Source of the DNA: Streptomyces sp. ISL-12
Lineage (GTDB): Bacteria > Actinomycetota > Actinomycetes > Streptomycetales > Streptomycetaceae
Reading direction: 5' to 3'
Assembly (NCBI RefSeq): GCF_018614415.1
Contig: NZ_JAGGOO010000122.1
Span: 1-56,770, forward strand
DNA length: 56,770 nt
The notes under the pieces were generated by a model, which saw only the letters and a list, made by a program, of their open reading frames with translations, ran no database searches and was not told the DNA's origin. Of the stretch, positions 22,719 to 30,675 are shown in pieces. Position numbers and translations under genes: made by a program. Position 1 is the first letter of the stretch; each line of letters begins with the position of its first letter.

Positions 22719-23372
22719 ATGACGCTGTCCCTGTCGTCTCACCTCCACCGCTTCAACCAGAGACACCCGTGGAGCCACAACGACCACTACGGCCCCTGGA
22801 CCGCCGACCGTGTCGCCGCGTCCGGGGCCCGCGACGTCCTCGATGTCGGATGCGGCACGGGTAATCTCGTCGCACTGCTCCGCCGCCGGGGCACCACCGT
22901 CACCGGGCTCGAACCCGACCCCGCGACCGCTCGCGCGGCAGCGGAACGCTTCGCCGACGACCCCGCGGTCACCATCGTCCAGGCCGGCTTCGCGGACCGC
23001 GACCGGCGGCGCCGCTGGGACGCCGTCACCCTCGTCGCCGTCCTGCACCACCTCCCGCTGGTGCCCACGTTGCGGGAACTGCGCGGCTGTCTCACCCCGG
23101 GCGGGCGCCTGGTGATCGTCGGCTGCTACCGGGAGGCCGGCCCCGCCGACCTGCTTGCCACCCTCCCGGCCGTACTCGCGAACCCGGTCATGGGACTGGC
23201 CAAGCACCCGGCCCGCGCCGCTGCGCTGCCCCCGCACATGACAGCACCCACCACCGACCCGCAGGAGACCCTGAACGGCATCCGGGCCGCAGCCGCCCGA
23301 GAGCTGCCCGGCGCCCGGATACGCCGTCGCCTGTTCTGGCGGTACACCCTGGTCTACGACGCTCCCGCCTGA
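22719..23372 (+). CDS. SAM-dependent class I methyltransferase
   Basis: A protein of 217 residues. Motif I is VLDVGCGTGNLVALL (about 40-54), the acidic motif II is TGLEPD, and motif IV is DAVTLVAVLHHLP followed by LRGCLTPGGRLVIVGCY. The N-terminal FNQRHPWSHNDHYG is typical of small Streptomyces methyltransferases of this type. ATG 22719 has no strong ribosome-binding site; GGAG lies about 15 bases upstream. The acceptor is unknown. It follows the sigma operon but is separated by a hairpin. Confidence 0.88.
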   Translation: MTLSLSSHLHRFNQRHPWSHNDHYGPWTADRVAASGARDVLDVGCGTGNLVALLRRRGTTVTGLEPDPATARAAAERFADDPAVTIVQAGFADRDRRRRWDAVTLVAVLHHLPLVPTLRELRGCLTPGGRLVIVGCYREAGPADLLATLPAVLANPVMGLAKHPARAAALPPHMTAPTTDPQETLNGIRAAAARELPGARIRRRLFWRYTLVYDAPA

Positions 23373-23378
23373 CCAGCG

Positions 23379-23411
23379 CGGCCCCCGCGGGAACGCATGC
23401 GGAGGGGGCCG
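23379..23411. terminator. Bidirectional hairpin between convergent genes
   Basis: CGGCCCCC at 23379-23386 pairs with GGGGGCCG at 23404-23411. It lies between the methyltransferase (+) and the ABM monooxygenase (-) stops and could end both transcripts. Confidence 0.55.
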
Positions 23412-23459
23412 ACGCCCGTGCGACCGGGTTCGGCTCCCTCCGCGACGTCGCCGGCCACG

Positions 23460-23789
23460 TCAGCCCTCGTCGACCGCCAGCTCACCCAGCGGCGACCAGT
23501 CGTCCTGGGCCACCTTCGCGTTGACGATCCTGGGTGTCGCGGCCAGGTGCGGCGGCAGGGTCCGCTGGGCCGCCTTGAAGTGGGCCGAGTCGACGTGGGC
23601 CGCGCCGGCCTCGTCGTCCCGGAAGGCTTCCACCAGGACGTACTCCGTCGGGTCCGCGATGCTGCGGGACCAGTCGAACCACAGGCAGCCCGGTTCGGCG
23701 CGGGTGGCCAGGGTGAACTCCCGTACCACCTCGGGCCATCGGTCGGCGTGCTCGGGCAGGACGCGGAACTTCGCGGTGATGAAAATCAA
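23460..23789 (-). CDS. Antibiotic biosynthesis monooxygenase (ABM) domain protein
   Basis: A single ABM domain of 109 residues: MIFITAKFRVLPEHADRW, EFTLATRAEPGCLWFDW, YVLVEAFRDDEAGAAHVDS, then a C-terminal HLAATPRIVNAKV. Such proteins are small dimeric ferredoxin-like monooxygenases or quinone/haem-associated enzymes. The start is TTG at 23789, preceded by AAGGAAG; no ATG or GTG fits that frame. It is the last gene of the minus-strand operon that begins with the acetoin-reductase-like SDR, 23 bases after the alcohol dehydrogenase. Confidence 0.88.
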   Translation of the reverse strand: MIFITAKFRVLPEHADRWPEVVREFTLATRAEPGCLWFDWSRSIADPTEYVLVEAFRDDEAGAAHVDSAHFKAAQRTLPPHLAATPRIVNAKVAQDDWSPLGELAVDEG

Positions 23790-23812
23790 GGGTCACTTCC
23801 TTCTCAGGGGGT

Positions 23813-24838
23813 TCACGGAGTGAGGATCGCCCGGCCCCGGATCCGGCCCTTCCCGAGGTCGTCCAGGGCGTCCTGGAAGCGGTCGAGAGGGTACTTCGAG
23901 GTGTGCAGGCGTACGCGGCCCTGCGCCGCGAGGACCATCAGCTCGCACAGGTCGTTGTAGGAGCCGACGAGGTTGCCGATGAAGTTGATCTCGGCGGAGA
24001 TGATGTCGATGGTCGGGACGTCGATGTTCTCGCCGTAGCCGACCACGTGGTAGTCGCCCGCCTGGCGCAGCATGCCGACGCCGTCCTTGGTGGCGCCGCC
24101 CTCGCCGACGAAGTCGATGACCGCCTCCGCCCCCTTCCCGCCGGTCAGTTCGCGCACCCGGTCCACCTGGTCGCCGTCGGCGACGACGCCGTGGTCGGCG
24201 CCGATGGAGACGGCCAGGGACACGGCGTCGGCGTTGCGGTCGACGACGACGATCTCGGCGGCCGTGATGGCCTTGAGCACCTGGACGCCGATGTGTCCGA
24301 GGCCGCCCGCGCCGATGACGACGCAGCGGTCGCCGGGCCGCAGTTTCCGGGCCGCCTTGGCCGCGGCGTGGTACGCCGTCAGGCCCGCGTCGGCGAGCGC
24401 GGCGACGTCGGCCGGTTCGAGGGAGTCGTCGATCCGTACGACACTGCGCGCGGAGGTCTTCAGGTACTCGGCGTACCCGCCGGCCGTGTCGATGCCGGGG
24501 AAGAGGTTGTGCTCGCAGTGCACGTCGTCGCCGGCCCGGCACGCCCGGCACAGTCCGCAGGTGATCAGCGGGTGGACGATGACTTTGTCGCCCTCACGGA
24601 CGTTGGTGACGGCGCTGCCGACGGCGTGGACCCAGCCGGCGTTCTCGTGCCCGATCGTGTAGGGCAGCGTCACACCGGACTTCTCGGCCCACTGCCCCTC
24701 CAGGATGTGGATGTCGGTGCGGCACACGCCGGCCCCGCCGATCCGGACGATCACGTCGTACGGGCCGGTGACCTCGGGGGCCGGGACCTCGGCCATTTCG
24801 AGGTTCTTGCCGTAGGCGACGACCTGGACTGCCTTCAC
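23813..24838 (-). CDS. Zinc-dependent alcohol dehydrogenase
   Basis: A medium-chain dehydrogenase of 341 residues. Catalytic zinc ligands lie in GVCRTDIH and TIGHENAGWV; the structural zinc site is CGLCRACRAGDDVHC. The Rossmann motif is VIGAGGLGHIGVQVL, followed by EIVVVDRNADAV, whose Asp suggests NAD. The GTG at 24838 overlaps the previous stop (GTGA) and has GGAGAA upstream. It should oxidise alcohols in the pathway served by the neighbouring MIP18-type protein and amidohydrolase. In other actinobacteria those three accompany binuclear-iron monooxygenases for propane, acetone or phenol; no monooxygenase of that kind is present here. Confidence 0.93.
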   Translation of the reverse strand: MKAVQVVAYGKNLEMAEVPAPEVTGPYDVIVRIGGAGVCRTDIHILEGQWAEKSGVTLPYTIGHENAGWVHAVGSAVTNVREGDKVIVHPLITCGLCRACRAGDDVHCEHNLFPGIDTAGGYAEYLKTSARSVVRIDDSLEPADVAALADAGLTAYHAAAKAARKLRPGDRCVVIGAGGLGHIGVQVLKAITAAEIVVVDRNADAVSLAVSIGADHGVVADGDQVDRVRELTGGKGAEAVIDFVGEGGATKDGVGMLRQAGDYHVVGYGENIDVPTIDIISAEINFIGNLVGSYNDLCELMVLAAQGRVRLHTSKYPLDRFQDALDDLGKGRIRGRAILTP

Positions 24839-25632
24839 GAGACGTTCTCCTTCGGCGGAGCGGCGAGGGGGAAGAGTTGCTCCGCACACGGTTCCGCCGC
24901 ATACGGTTCCGCCGCGCGCGGGGACTGGTCGGCCGCGGACTGCGGGTACCGGGTGCGGAGCAGGCCCCGGCAGAAATGGGCGTTGCCGTCGATCGACACC
25001 CGGATCGAACGGGCGAAGCGGAGGCGCAGCGGGATCTCGCCCGGCGGGTAGCGCCGCCCCTCCTCGTCCACCAGGACCGGGTCGGTCGGTGCCGTGCCGA
25101 GGCCGAGGGCCTCCCGTCGGCGCAGCAGCGCATGGGTCGTCGCCGTGTCGGGGAGGTCGCCGAGCACCACGCCGTGGAGGTCCTCCTCGGTGAGGCCCGG
25201 ATCGGCACGGAGTACGAGAGTCAGTACGCGCTCCATCGCCGCGGCGTGCGCCTTGCGGCGGAACGTCAGCCGGAGCGCTTCGAGGTCCTTCTCCGCCTCC
25301 GCCCCGAACGTGCCCCGGTAGCCCGCGTCCGCGGCCAGCCCCCGGTTGATCAGGTCCGAGTCGTGGTGGTCATCGAGGAGCACCACGACCTCCCGGGTCC
25401 AGGGCAGCGCCGTCAGCGCGTCCTTGGCGTCGGAGGCCATCAGGTAGGCGAAGTTCGGCGAGCAGAAGGAGGTGGGCAGCCTGAGGTGGACGGTGAGCTT
25501 GCCGCCGGGGGCCGTCGTCACGGAGCGTACGAAGCCGAGGTCGGTGATCGGCTCGTCCAGTTCCGGGTCGTAGACCGTGTCCAGCGCCGCGCGGACGGAC
25601 TGTTCCCTCGCGGCGGCGGTACGGGCGGGCAT
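24835..25632 (-). CDS. MIP18/DUF59-type metal-sulfur cluster protein
   Basis: A protein of 265 residues. The N-terminal DUF59 domain (about 10-100) has VYDPELDEPITDLGFV and the single-cysteine LPTSFCSPNFAYLMASD. The rest contains a helical part and a region (IDGNAHFCRGLLRTRYP) with a second Cys. Long DUF59 proteins of this sort occur beside amidohydrolase and alcohol dehydrogenase genes in propane- and acetone-type monooxygenase loci, where they are thought to assist iron centres. It starts one base after the amidohydrolase stop and overlaps the alcohol dehydrogenase by four bases. Confidence 0.85.
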   Translation of the reverse strand: MPARTAAAREQSVRAALDTVYDPELDEPITDLGFVRSVTTAPGGKLTVHLRLPTSFCSPNFAYLMASDAKDALTALPWTREVVVLLDDHHDSDLINRGLAADAGYRGTFGAEAEKDLEALRLTFRRKAHAAAMERVLTLVLRADPGLTEEDLHGVVLGDLPDTATTHALLRRREALGLGTAPTDPVLVDEEGRRYPPGEIPLRLRFARSIRVSIDGNAHFCRGLLRTRYPQSAADQSPRAAEPYAAEPCAEQLFPLAAPPKENVS

Positions 25633-25633
25633 C

Positions 25634-26641
25634 TCAGGCCACCGCCGGTTCGGTGAGGCCGACGCCGAGGCCGGCCGGGACCTCGATGTCGTACATGGCG
25701 GCCGCGTTCAGCCCGAGGATCTTCTTCTTCTGGGCCACCGTGAGCGGCGGGTACTCGTCCTGCATGTCCTCGGGGATCTGGAAGTCGACGAACCGCTCGA
25801 TCAGCCAGCGCGGCGTCCACAGCGCGTAGTCGCTGGAGAACTGGATGCGGTTCTCGTCCAGCCAGTACAGCAGCTCGCCGATGATCTGCGCGAAGTAGCG
25901 CGGGCGGGTGTGCATGAAGGGGATGGCCACCGCGAGGCCGGCGTGCACGTTGGGCTCCTGCGTGGCGATCCAGCAGAAGTCCTCCAGGCGGGGCAGGCCG
26001 CAGTGCTCGACGACGAAGTTCAGCTCCGTGTAGTCGCTCGCCACCGAGTCGACGTCGGCGACGTCGAAGGCGTCGCGGTCCAGCGGGCGGATGGTCGGGC
26101 CCTTGTGGATGTGGATGTTCTTGATGCCCAGCTCGATCGCCGTCTCCAGGTACCGGCGCGACCAGGGGTCGTCGAGCTTGTAGCCGCGCGAGTCGCCCTT
26201 CCACTCAGCCGTGTACAGCTTGACGCCCTTGAGCTGGAACCGCTCGGCGTCCCGCCGCAGTTGGTCGAGGCCCTTCTGCTCGTAGCGCGGGTCCCACGAG
26301 TGGTTGTACGTCAGCTTGTCCGGGTGCTTCCGTGCGAGCGCGGACGCCTCCTCGGTCTGCCCGAAGCCGTTGCGGTAGAAGGCACCGAGGCGGGCGGGCT
26401 GGAAGACTGCGTGGTCCACGTACCCGTCTACGAAAAGGTCCTTCATCAGGCGTTCCCCGCCCTGGTAGAGGAACTCCTCGTACGGCCAGTGCTCGGACTC
26501 GGGGCCGAGGTTGCGGTGGTAGTCGTAGAAGCAGTCGATGAACTGCTTGCCGTGGATGTTGAGCTGGTTCTCGGGGCGCGCGTCCCACAGGGCGATGTGC
26601 GCGTCCACGATGAAGTAGTTCTCGCCGTCCTTGGAATACAT
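25634..26641 (-). CDS. Amidohydrolase family protein (PF04909 type)
   Basis: A TIM-barrel hydrolase of 335 residues. It starts YFIVDAHIALWDARPENQ and has GVKLYTAEWKG, IHIHKGPTIRP, NFVVEHCGLPRLED and IQFSSDYALWTPRW, equivalents of the metal-binding strands, though the usual HxH pair near the N-terminus is reduced to DAHIALW. The ATG at 26641 follows GAAGGAGC. It closely fits the amidohydrolase that accompanies mimABCD/prmABCD monooxygenase loci. Here it lies between the SDR and the DUF59 gene. The true substrate is unknown. Confidence 0.88.
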   Translation of the reverse strand: MYSKDGENYFIVDAHIALWDARPENQLNIHGKQFIDCFYDYHRNLGPESEHWPYEEFLYQGGERLMKDLFVDGYVDHAVFQPARLGAFYRNGFGQTEEASALARKHPDKLTYNHSWDPRYEQKGLDQLRRDAERFQLKGVKLYTAEWKGDSRGYKLDDPWSRRYLETAIELGIKNIHIHKGPTIRPLDRDAFDVADVDSVASDYTELNFVVEHCGLPRLEDFCWIATQEPNVHAGLAVAIPFMHTRPRYFAQIIGELLYWLDENRIQFSSDYALWTPRWLIERFVDFQIPEDMQDEYPPLTVAQKKKILGLNAAAMYDIEVPAGLGVGLTEPAVA

Positions 26642-26682
26642 TTCGCTCGCTCCTTCGGTGCGCTGGGGTGGTCCGAGGTACG

Positions 26683-27477
26683 TCAGGAGAACTGGATGCC
26701 GCCGTCGATCATGACGGACTGGCCGGTCATGTAGTCCGAGTCCGGCGAGGCCAGGTACGAGACGAAGGACGCGACGTCCGCGGGCTCCTCGACCCGGCCG
26801 AGGGCGATCGCCTCCGCGTGCTTCTTGATGGCCTGGCCCTTCTGGATGCCGGCCTCCTCGGCCAGCCGCTCGTCGATCAGGTCCCACATGTCGGTGCCGA
26901 CGATCCCCGGGCAGTACGCGTTGACGGTGATGCCGTACCGCGCCCACTCCATGGCGGCGGCCTGGGTGAGGCCGCGTACGCCCCACTTCGACGCCGAGTA
27001 GGTGCCGAGCAGCGCGAACGGGCGGTACGCGACGATCGAGGCGGCACCGATGATCTTTCCGCCGCCGCCCTGGGCGATCATCTGCCGGGCCGCGGCCTGG
27101 TAGGAGAGGAAGACGCCGCGCAGGTTCACGGCCATGATCTGCTCGAACTCGTCGAGCCCGGTCTCCAGCAGCGGGGTGACCCGGGCGATGCCGGCGTTGG
27201 CCACGTAGACGTCGACCCTGCCGAAGCGGTCCGCCACCTCCGCGACGAGCGCGTCGGTCTGCTCCTTGCTGGTCACATCGGCGTGCACGGCGAGGGCCCG
27301 GCGGCCCTTCTTCTCGATACCGGCCGCCACCTCGCTCAACTCCTCGCCCATGCCGGGGAGATCGGCGACGGCCACGTCCAGCCCGTCGTCGGCCAGTCGC
27401 TCCGCGATGCCGCGGCCGATGCCGCGGGCGGCGCCGGTGACGATGGCGGTACGGGGTGCGTTGCCGGAGGTAGTCAT
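26683..27477 (-). CDS. SDR, acetoin(diacetyl)/butanediol-reductase-like
   Basis: A protein of 264 residues: cofactor motif TGAARGIGRG, VANAGIARV, Ser in GAASIVAY, YSASK catalytic pair, then GITVNAYCPGIVGTDMWDLI and YMTGQSVMIDGGIQF. The CPGIVGTDMW segment and its surroundings resemble meso-butanediol/acetoin reductases. The ATG at 27477 has AGGAGC upstream; the longer frame adds no domain. It is the first gene of the minus operon and is divergent from an AcoR-like regulator, which fits acetoin or a related ketone/diol as substrate. The exact substrate is inference. Confidence 0.9.
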   Translation of the reverse strand: MTTSGNAPRTAIVTGAARGIGRGIAERLADDGLDVAVADLPGMGEELSEVAAGIEKKGRRALAVHADVTSKEQTDALVAEVADRFGRVDVYVANAGIARVTPLLETGLDEFEQIMAVNLRGVFLSYQAAARQMIAQGGGGKIIGAASIVAYRPFALLGTYSASKWGVRGLTQAAAMEWARYGITVNAYCPGIVGTDMWDLIDERLAEEAGIQKGQAIKKHAEAIALGRVEEPADVASFVSYLASPDSDYMTGQSVMIDGGIQFS

Positions 27478-27569
27478 AGTGCTGCTCCTGTGCTCGACGT
27501 TGAGCGGCCGCACCTTCGTGCGGTGCTGTCCCTCAGCGTGGGGGCGGGGAGCGCCGTCGAGTTTTTCAA

Positions 27570-27580
27570 TGTGGAACACA
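27570..27580. promoter_or_regulatory. Small palindrome in the divergent promoter region
   Basis: TGTGGAACACA has perfect 4-bp arms (TGTG/CACA) around GAA. It lies between the SDR operon (start 27477) and the regulator (start 27697), about 93 bases upstream of the SDR, a possible binding site for the AcoR-like activator. Confidence 0.35.
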
Positions 27581-27641
27581 CCCGGACCGCCCCGTGGTCA
27601 GGGCGCGGCGAACGCGTCGGAAAGTCGTGGCGAACCACCCG

Positions 27642-27669
27642 TTGACAGGTGCAAACGCGTTCGTAATAT
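27642..27669 (+). promoter_or_regulatory. Sigma-70-like promoter of the AcoR-type regulator gene
   Basis: TTGACA at 27642-27647 and TAATAT at 27664-27669 are spaced by 16 bases, close to the housekeeping consensus, and lie 28 bases before the regulator ATG. I see no sigma-54 -24/-12 pair (GG and GC) nearby. Confidence 0.65.
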
Positions 27670-27696
27670 GGCGGAAACACGCTCATCGGAGGCGCC

Positions 27697-29547
27697 ATGC
27701 TCAGCGACAGCACAGCGCGGGACCGGACCATCGCGCGAGCACGCCTGAAGTTCCTGGAGAACCAGGACCCGCCCGCGCCGATCGTGCCCGAGAGCATCCG
27801 CAACTCCTGGCAGCGCTCCAAGTACCTGGGGATCCGCCCGGACGAGGTGGTCGTCCCCTACCAGCCGGACTACGACCGGGAGAGCCGCCTGGTACGCGCC
27901 GCCACGCCGGTCCTGGACCGTCTGGAACGGGCGCTGGCCGGATCGGACGCCTGCGTGATCGTGACGGACCGGAAAGGCTGGGTACGCGACCGCCGCGTCG
28001 GCGAGAAACGGCTCTCGGCTCACCTGGACCGGGTCCACCTGGCGCCCGGTTTCAACTACGCCGAGCAGTTCGTCGGGACCAACGGCATCGGCGTCGCGCT
28101 GGAGGAACGCCGGCCCAACGTGGTGCTGGGCACCGAGCACTTCAACGAACGTCTGCAGAGCGTCTCCTGCGCCGCCGCCCCGATCCGCAACTCGGTCACC
28201 GGCCGGGTCGAGGGGGCCATGAACCTGACCTGTTGGAACGGTCCGGCGCGCACCCTCATGGCCGCCCTGGTGCAGGAGGCCGTCGGTGACATCGAGCGCG
28301 TGATGTACGAGTTCACCAGCTCCCACCAGCGTGCCCTGCTGGAGGCGTTCCAGCAAGTGACCCACTACGGGGACCGGCCGGTGCTCTGCCTCGGCCAGGA
28401 CCTCGTGCTCGCCAACTCCGCCGCCTCCGCCCGGCTCACCGGCGACGACCACCGGCTGCTGCACGAGGCCGCCGCCGAGTCGGGGCACGCGCCGCGCGTC
28501 CGCACGGAGGTGCGGCTGACCGGCGGGCAGACCGTGCTGATGCGCTGCCGCCAGGTCGACAGCTCCGCGGGCGCGGCCGGGTACCTGCTGGAACTGGCCT
28601 TCCCGGAGCACCCCGGCAGCCGCGAGGACCGTCCCGGTGTCGGCTCCCGCACGGGCGCCCGCTCCCGTGGCGAGCGGAACGCCTCCCTGCCGTGGCCGCT
28701 GCCGGGCCTGGCCGGGACCGACCCGGCCTGGAACACCGTCTCCCGTACGGCCTCGCACTGCGCCCGCGAACGGACGCCGCTGCTGCTCCACGGTGAGCCG
28801 GGCACCGGCAAGACCGCCCTGGCCCGTGCCGCGCACGCGCTCACCGGGGCGACTTCGGCACCCGTCGTCGTGGACGCCCTGGCCCCGCACCCTCCGGCCC
28901 CGGACACCGCGCCCGGGACCGGCACCGACCTGCCCGCCGCCCTGCTTGCGGCGCCCGCCGGTCCGGGCCGCGCCCTGGTCCTGCGGAACATCGACGCCGT
29001 ACCCGCCGAGCAGGCACCGGCCGTCGCCCGGGCCCTGGACGCCGCGGCGGCACAGGGCACCTGGATCGTGGGGATCATGGGCACGCTCCACCACGCGGCG
29101 GTCGTGCCCGAGCCGCTGAGGCGCTGTTTCACCGAAGCGGCGGCGGTCCCCGCACTGCGGCACCGCCTCGCGGACCTGCCCGCCCTGGTCGACTGCCTGC
29201 TGCGCCGCGTCGGCGCGGACCTGGAGTGCGCGCCGGAGGTCCTGCCCCTGCTGCGCCGGCACGACTGGCCCGGCAACGTCCGCCAGCTGAACCACGTCCT
29301 GAGCAGGGCCGCCGCGGGCCGCCGCACGTACCGCATCGAACCCCGCGACCTGCCCCCGTCCCTGCACAGCACGGCCGGCCGCTCCCTGAGCGCCTGGGAG
29401 GCCTCCGAACGCGACACCCTGGTGCAGGCCCTGCTGGAGGCGGACGGCAACAAACTGCTGGCCGCCCAGCGCCTCGGCATCTCCCGCACGACGATCTACC
29501 GCAAGATGCGGGCGTACGGCATCACGCTGCCGACGGCCCGCCGTTGA
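27697..29547 (+). CDS. AcoR-like GAF/AAA/Fis transcriptional activator without GAFTGA
   Basis: A protein of 616 residues. A GAF sensor (about 60-215: DACVIVTDRKGWVRD, GTNGIGVALEE) is followed by an AAA+ domain with Walker A GEPGTGKTALARA (about 366) and a Walker-B-like ALVLRNID (about 426), then HDWPGNVRQLNHVL and a Fis-type HTH (GNKLLAAQRLGISRTTIYRKMRAYG). Ordinary sigma-54 activators carry a GAFTGA loop between the Walker motifs; here the region is short, Pro/Ala-rich and lacks it. Streptomyces have no sigma-54. The protein therefore probably works with a sigma-70-type holoenzyme on the divergent dehydrogenase operon. ATG 27697 has GGAGG upstream. Confidence 0.92.
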   Translation: MLSDSTARDRTIARARLKFLENQDPPAPIVPESIRNSWQRSKYLGIRPDEVVVPYQPDYDRESRLVRAATPVLDRLERALAGSDACVIVTDRKGWVRDRRVGEKRLSAHLDRVHLAPGFNYAEQFVGTNGIGVALEERRPNVVLGTEHFNERLQSVSCAAAPIRNSVTGRVEGAMNLTCWNGPARTLMAALVQEAVGDIERVMYEFTSSHQRALLEAFQQVTHYGDRPVLCLGQDLVLANSAASARLTGDDHRLLHEAAAESGHAPRVRTEVRLTGGQTVLMRCRQVDSSAGAAGYLLELAFPEHPGSREDRPGVGSRTGARSRGERNASLPWPLPGLAGTDPAWNTVSRTASHCARERTPLLLHGEPGTGKTALARAAHALTGATSAPVVVDALAPHPPAPDTAPGTGTDLPAALLAAPAGPGRALVLRNIDAVPAEQAPAVARALDAAAAQGTWIVGIMGTLHHAAVVPEPLRRCFTEAAAVPALRHRLADLPALVDCLLRRVGADLECAPEVLPLLRRHDWPGNVRQLNHVLSRAAAGRRTYRIEPRDLPPSLHSTAGRSLSAWEASERDTLVQALLEADGNKLLAAQRLGISRTTIYRKMRAYGITLPTARR

Positions 29548-30628
29548 GGGGGCGTGCGGGCCCGATGGTCACCGCCCCCCGGAAACCCCCCGGCGAGATC
29601 ACCGACATCGCGTCGAGCGACGGGTCCGGCACCGGCAGGAGGTGGGCGTCGACCCAGGTGTCGCCCGTCGCCGCGTTGGCCCAGGGGTCGTCGATCACGA
29701 CGGCGCCGGGGACGGCGCCGTGGCAGAGCACCCAGTGCGGGACGTCGAAGCCTTGCATCACGGCGAGGGAGAGCAGGAGCAGCACCTGCTCGCGTCGGCC
29801 GATCGCGTCCCGGAGCGCGGTCAGGGAGAGGCGGCTCGGGTCGACCGGGACGCCGAGGCGGGCGGCCTCCGTGCGGGAGGCGGTCTGGAGCAGGGCACGC
29901 CACTCCTGGTCCTTCGCCGGGAGGTGGTCCAGGAGGACGGGGCGGTCCGTGTCGAGGTGGACGGTGACGGGGGACGTCGGCCACGCCCGGCGCAGCGCGA
30001 CGCCCAGGCCGACGGGCTCGCAGGCGAGGAAGTTGGTCGCGTCGCGCCACAGCGTCAGCTCCGCCTGACGGTCGAGCGCCGCCCACGGCAGTGTGCCCGC
30101 GTGGGCCTGTGCGACGAGGGCGGTGACGGCGCCGCAGGTGAAGTGGGTGCTCTGGCCGTAGTACGGGGGTTCGCTCACCGGTTCGTCGTGCAGCCAGCGG
30201 ACGTGTCCGGCGGCCGGTCCGGTCGCGCCCTCCGAGTGGGAGAGGGGAGGAGTCAGGGGGGTGAAGCCGGCGTCGGCCGCGTCCTCGGGGCTTGCCGTCC
30301 AGCCTTCCCACTTGACCTGCGCGAGCCGTCGGCGGCGGGCGTGGGCGACGACGGCCGCGACGGCCGCCGGTACGTCACCGACGGCGTCGACGATCTTCAG
30401 GTAGGCCGTGTCCGGGCGGGCCGTCACCAGCGCGGCGCCGGTCCAGTCCGCGCCGTCGCCCTCCTCGCCGGGGACGGCCACGAGGTGCGGAGCGTGGGCG
30501 GAGCGGTCGGCCGCCCGCCAGCGCTCCACCACCTCGGGGCGCGCGAGCCGCGTCAGCCGGGCCGGCGGCGTACCCGGCTCGAACGGGACCACGACGCCCT
30601 GCACGGGCGTTTCCTGCGGGGACGGCAT
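29522..30628 (-). CDS. C39-peptidase-like protein with N-terminal GNAT-like region
   Basis: A protein of 368 residues. The N-terminal half (about 1-130) has a GNAT-like alpha/beta pattern (DTAYLKIVDAVGDV, RRRRLAQVKWEGW). The C-terminal half resembles the peptidase C39-like (DUF3335) fold: THFTCGAVTALV with the nucleophile-like Cys165, VPHWVLCHG with the His, and VVIDDPW with the Asp. It is the last gene of the iron-uptake operon, 47 bases after the permease, and its stop overlaps the 3' end of the opposite regulator gene by 26 bases. It could process or hydrolyse a siderophore-related amide or peptide; this is speculation from position. Confidence 0.75.
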   Translation of the reverse strand: MPSPQETPVQGVVVPFEPGTPPARLTRLARPEVVERWRAADRSAHAPHLVAVPGEEGDGADWTGAALVTARPDTAYLKIVDAVGDVPAAVAAVVAHARRRRLAQVKWEGWTASPEDAADAGFTPLTPPLSHSEGATGPAAGHVRWLHDEPVSEPPYYGQSTHFTCGAVTALVAQAHAGTLPWAALDRQAELTLWRDATNFLACEPVGLGVALRRAWPTSPVTVHLDTDRPVLLDHLPAKDQEWRALLQTASRTEAARLGVPVDPSRLSLTALRDAIGRREQVLLLLSLAVMQGFDVPHWVLCHGAVPGAVVIDDPWANAATGDTWVDAHLLPVPDPSLDAMSVISPGGFRGAVTIGPARPLNGGPSAA

Positions 30629-30675
30629 TCCGGTGCTCCTGGCGGGACGGTGGGGACAGGGGGTGTGAGGGTGTG

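Noticed and set aside
27480..27696. Sigma-54 promoter for the AcoR-like system
   Set aside because: No GG-N10-GC element was seen; instead there is a TTGACA/TAATAT pair, and Streptomyces lack sigma-54.
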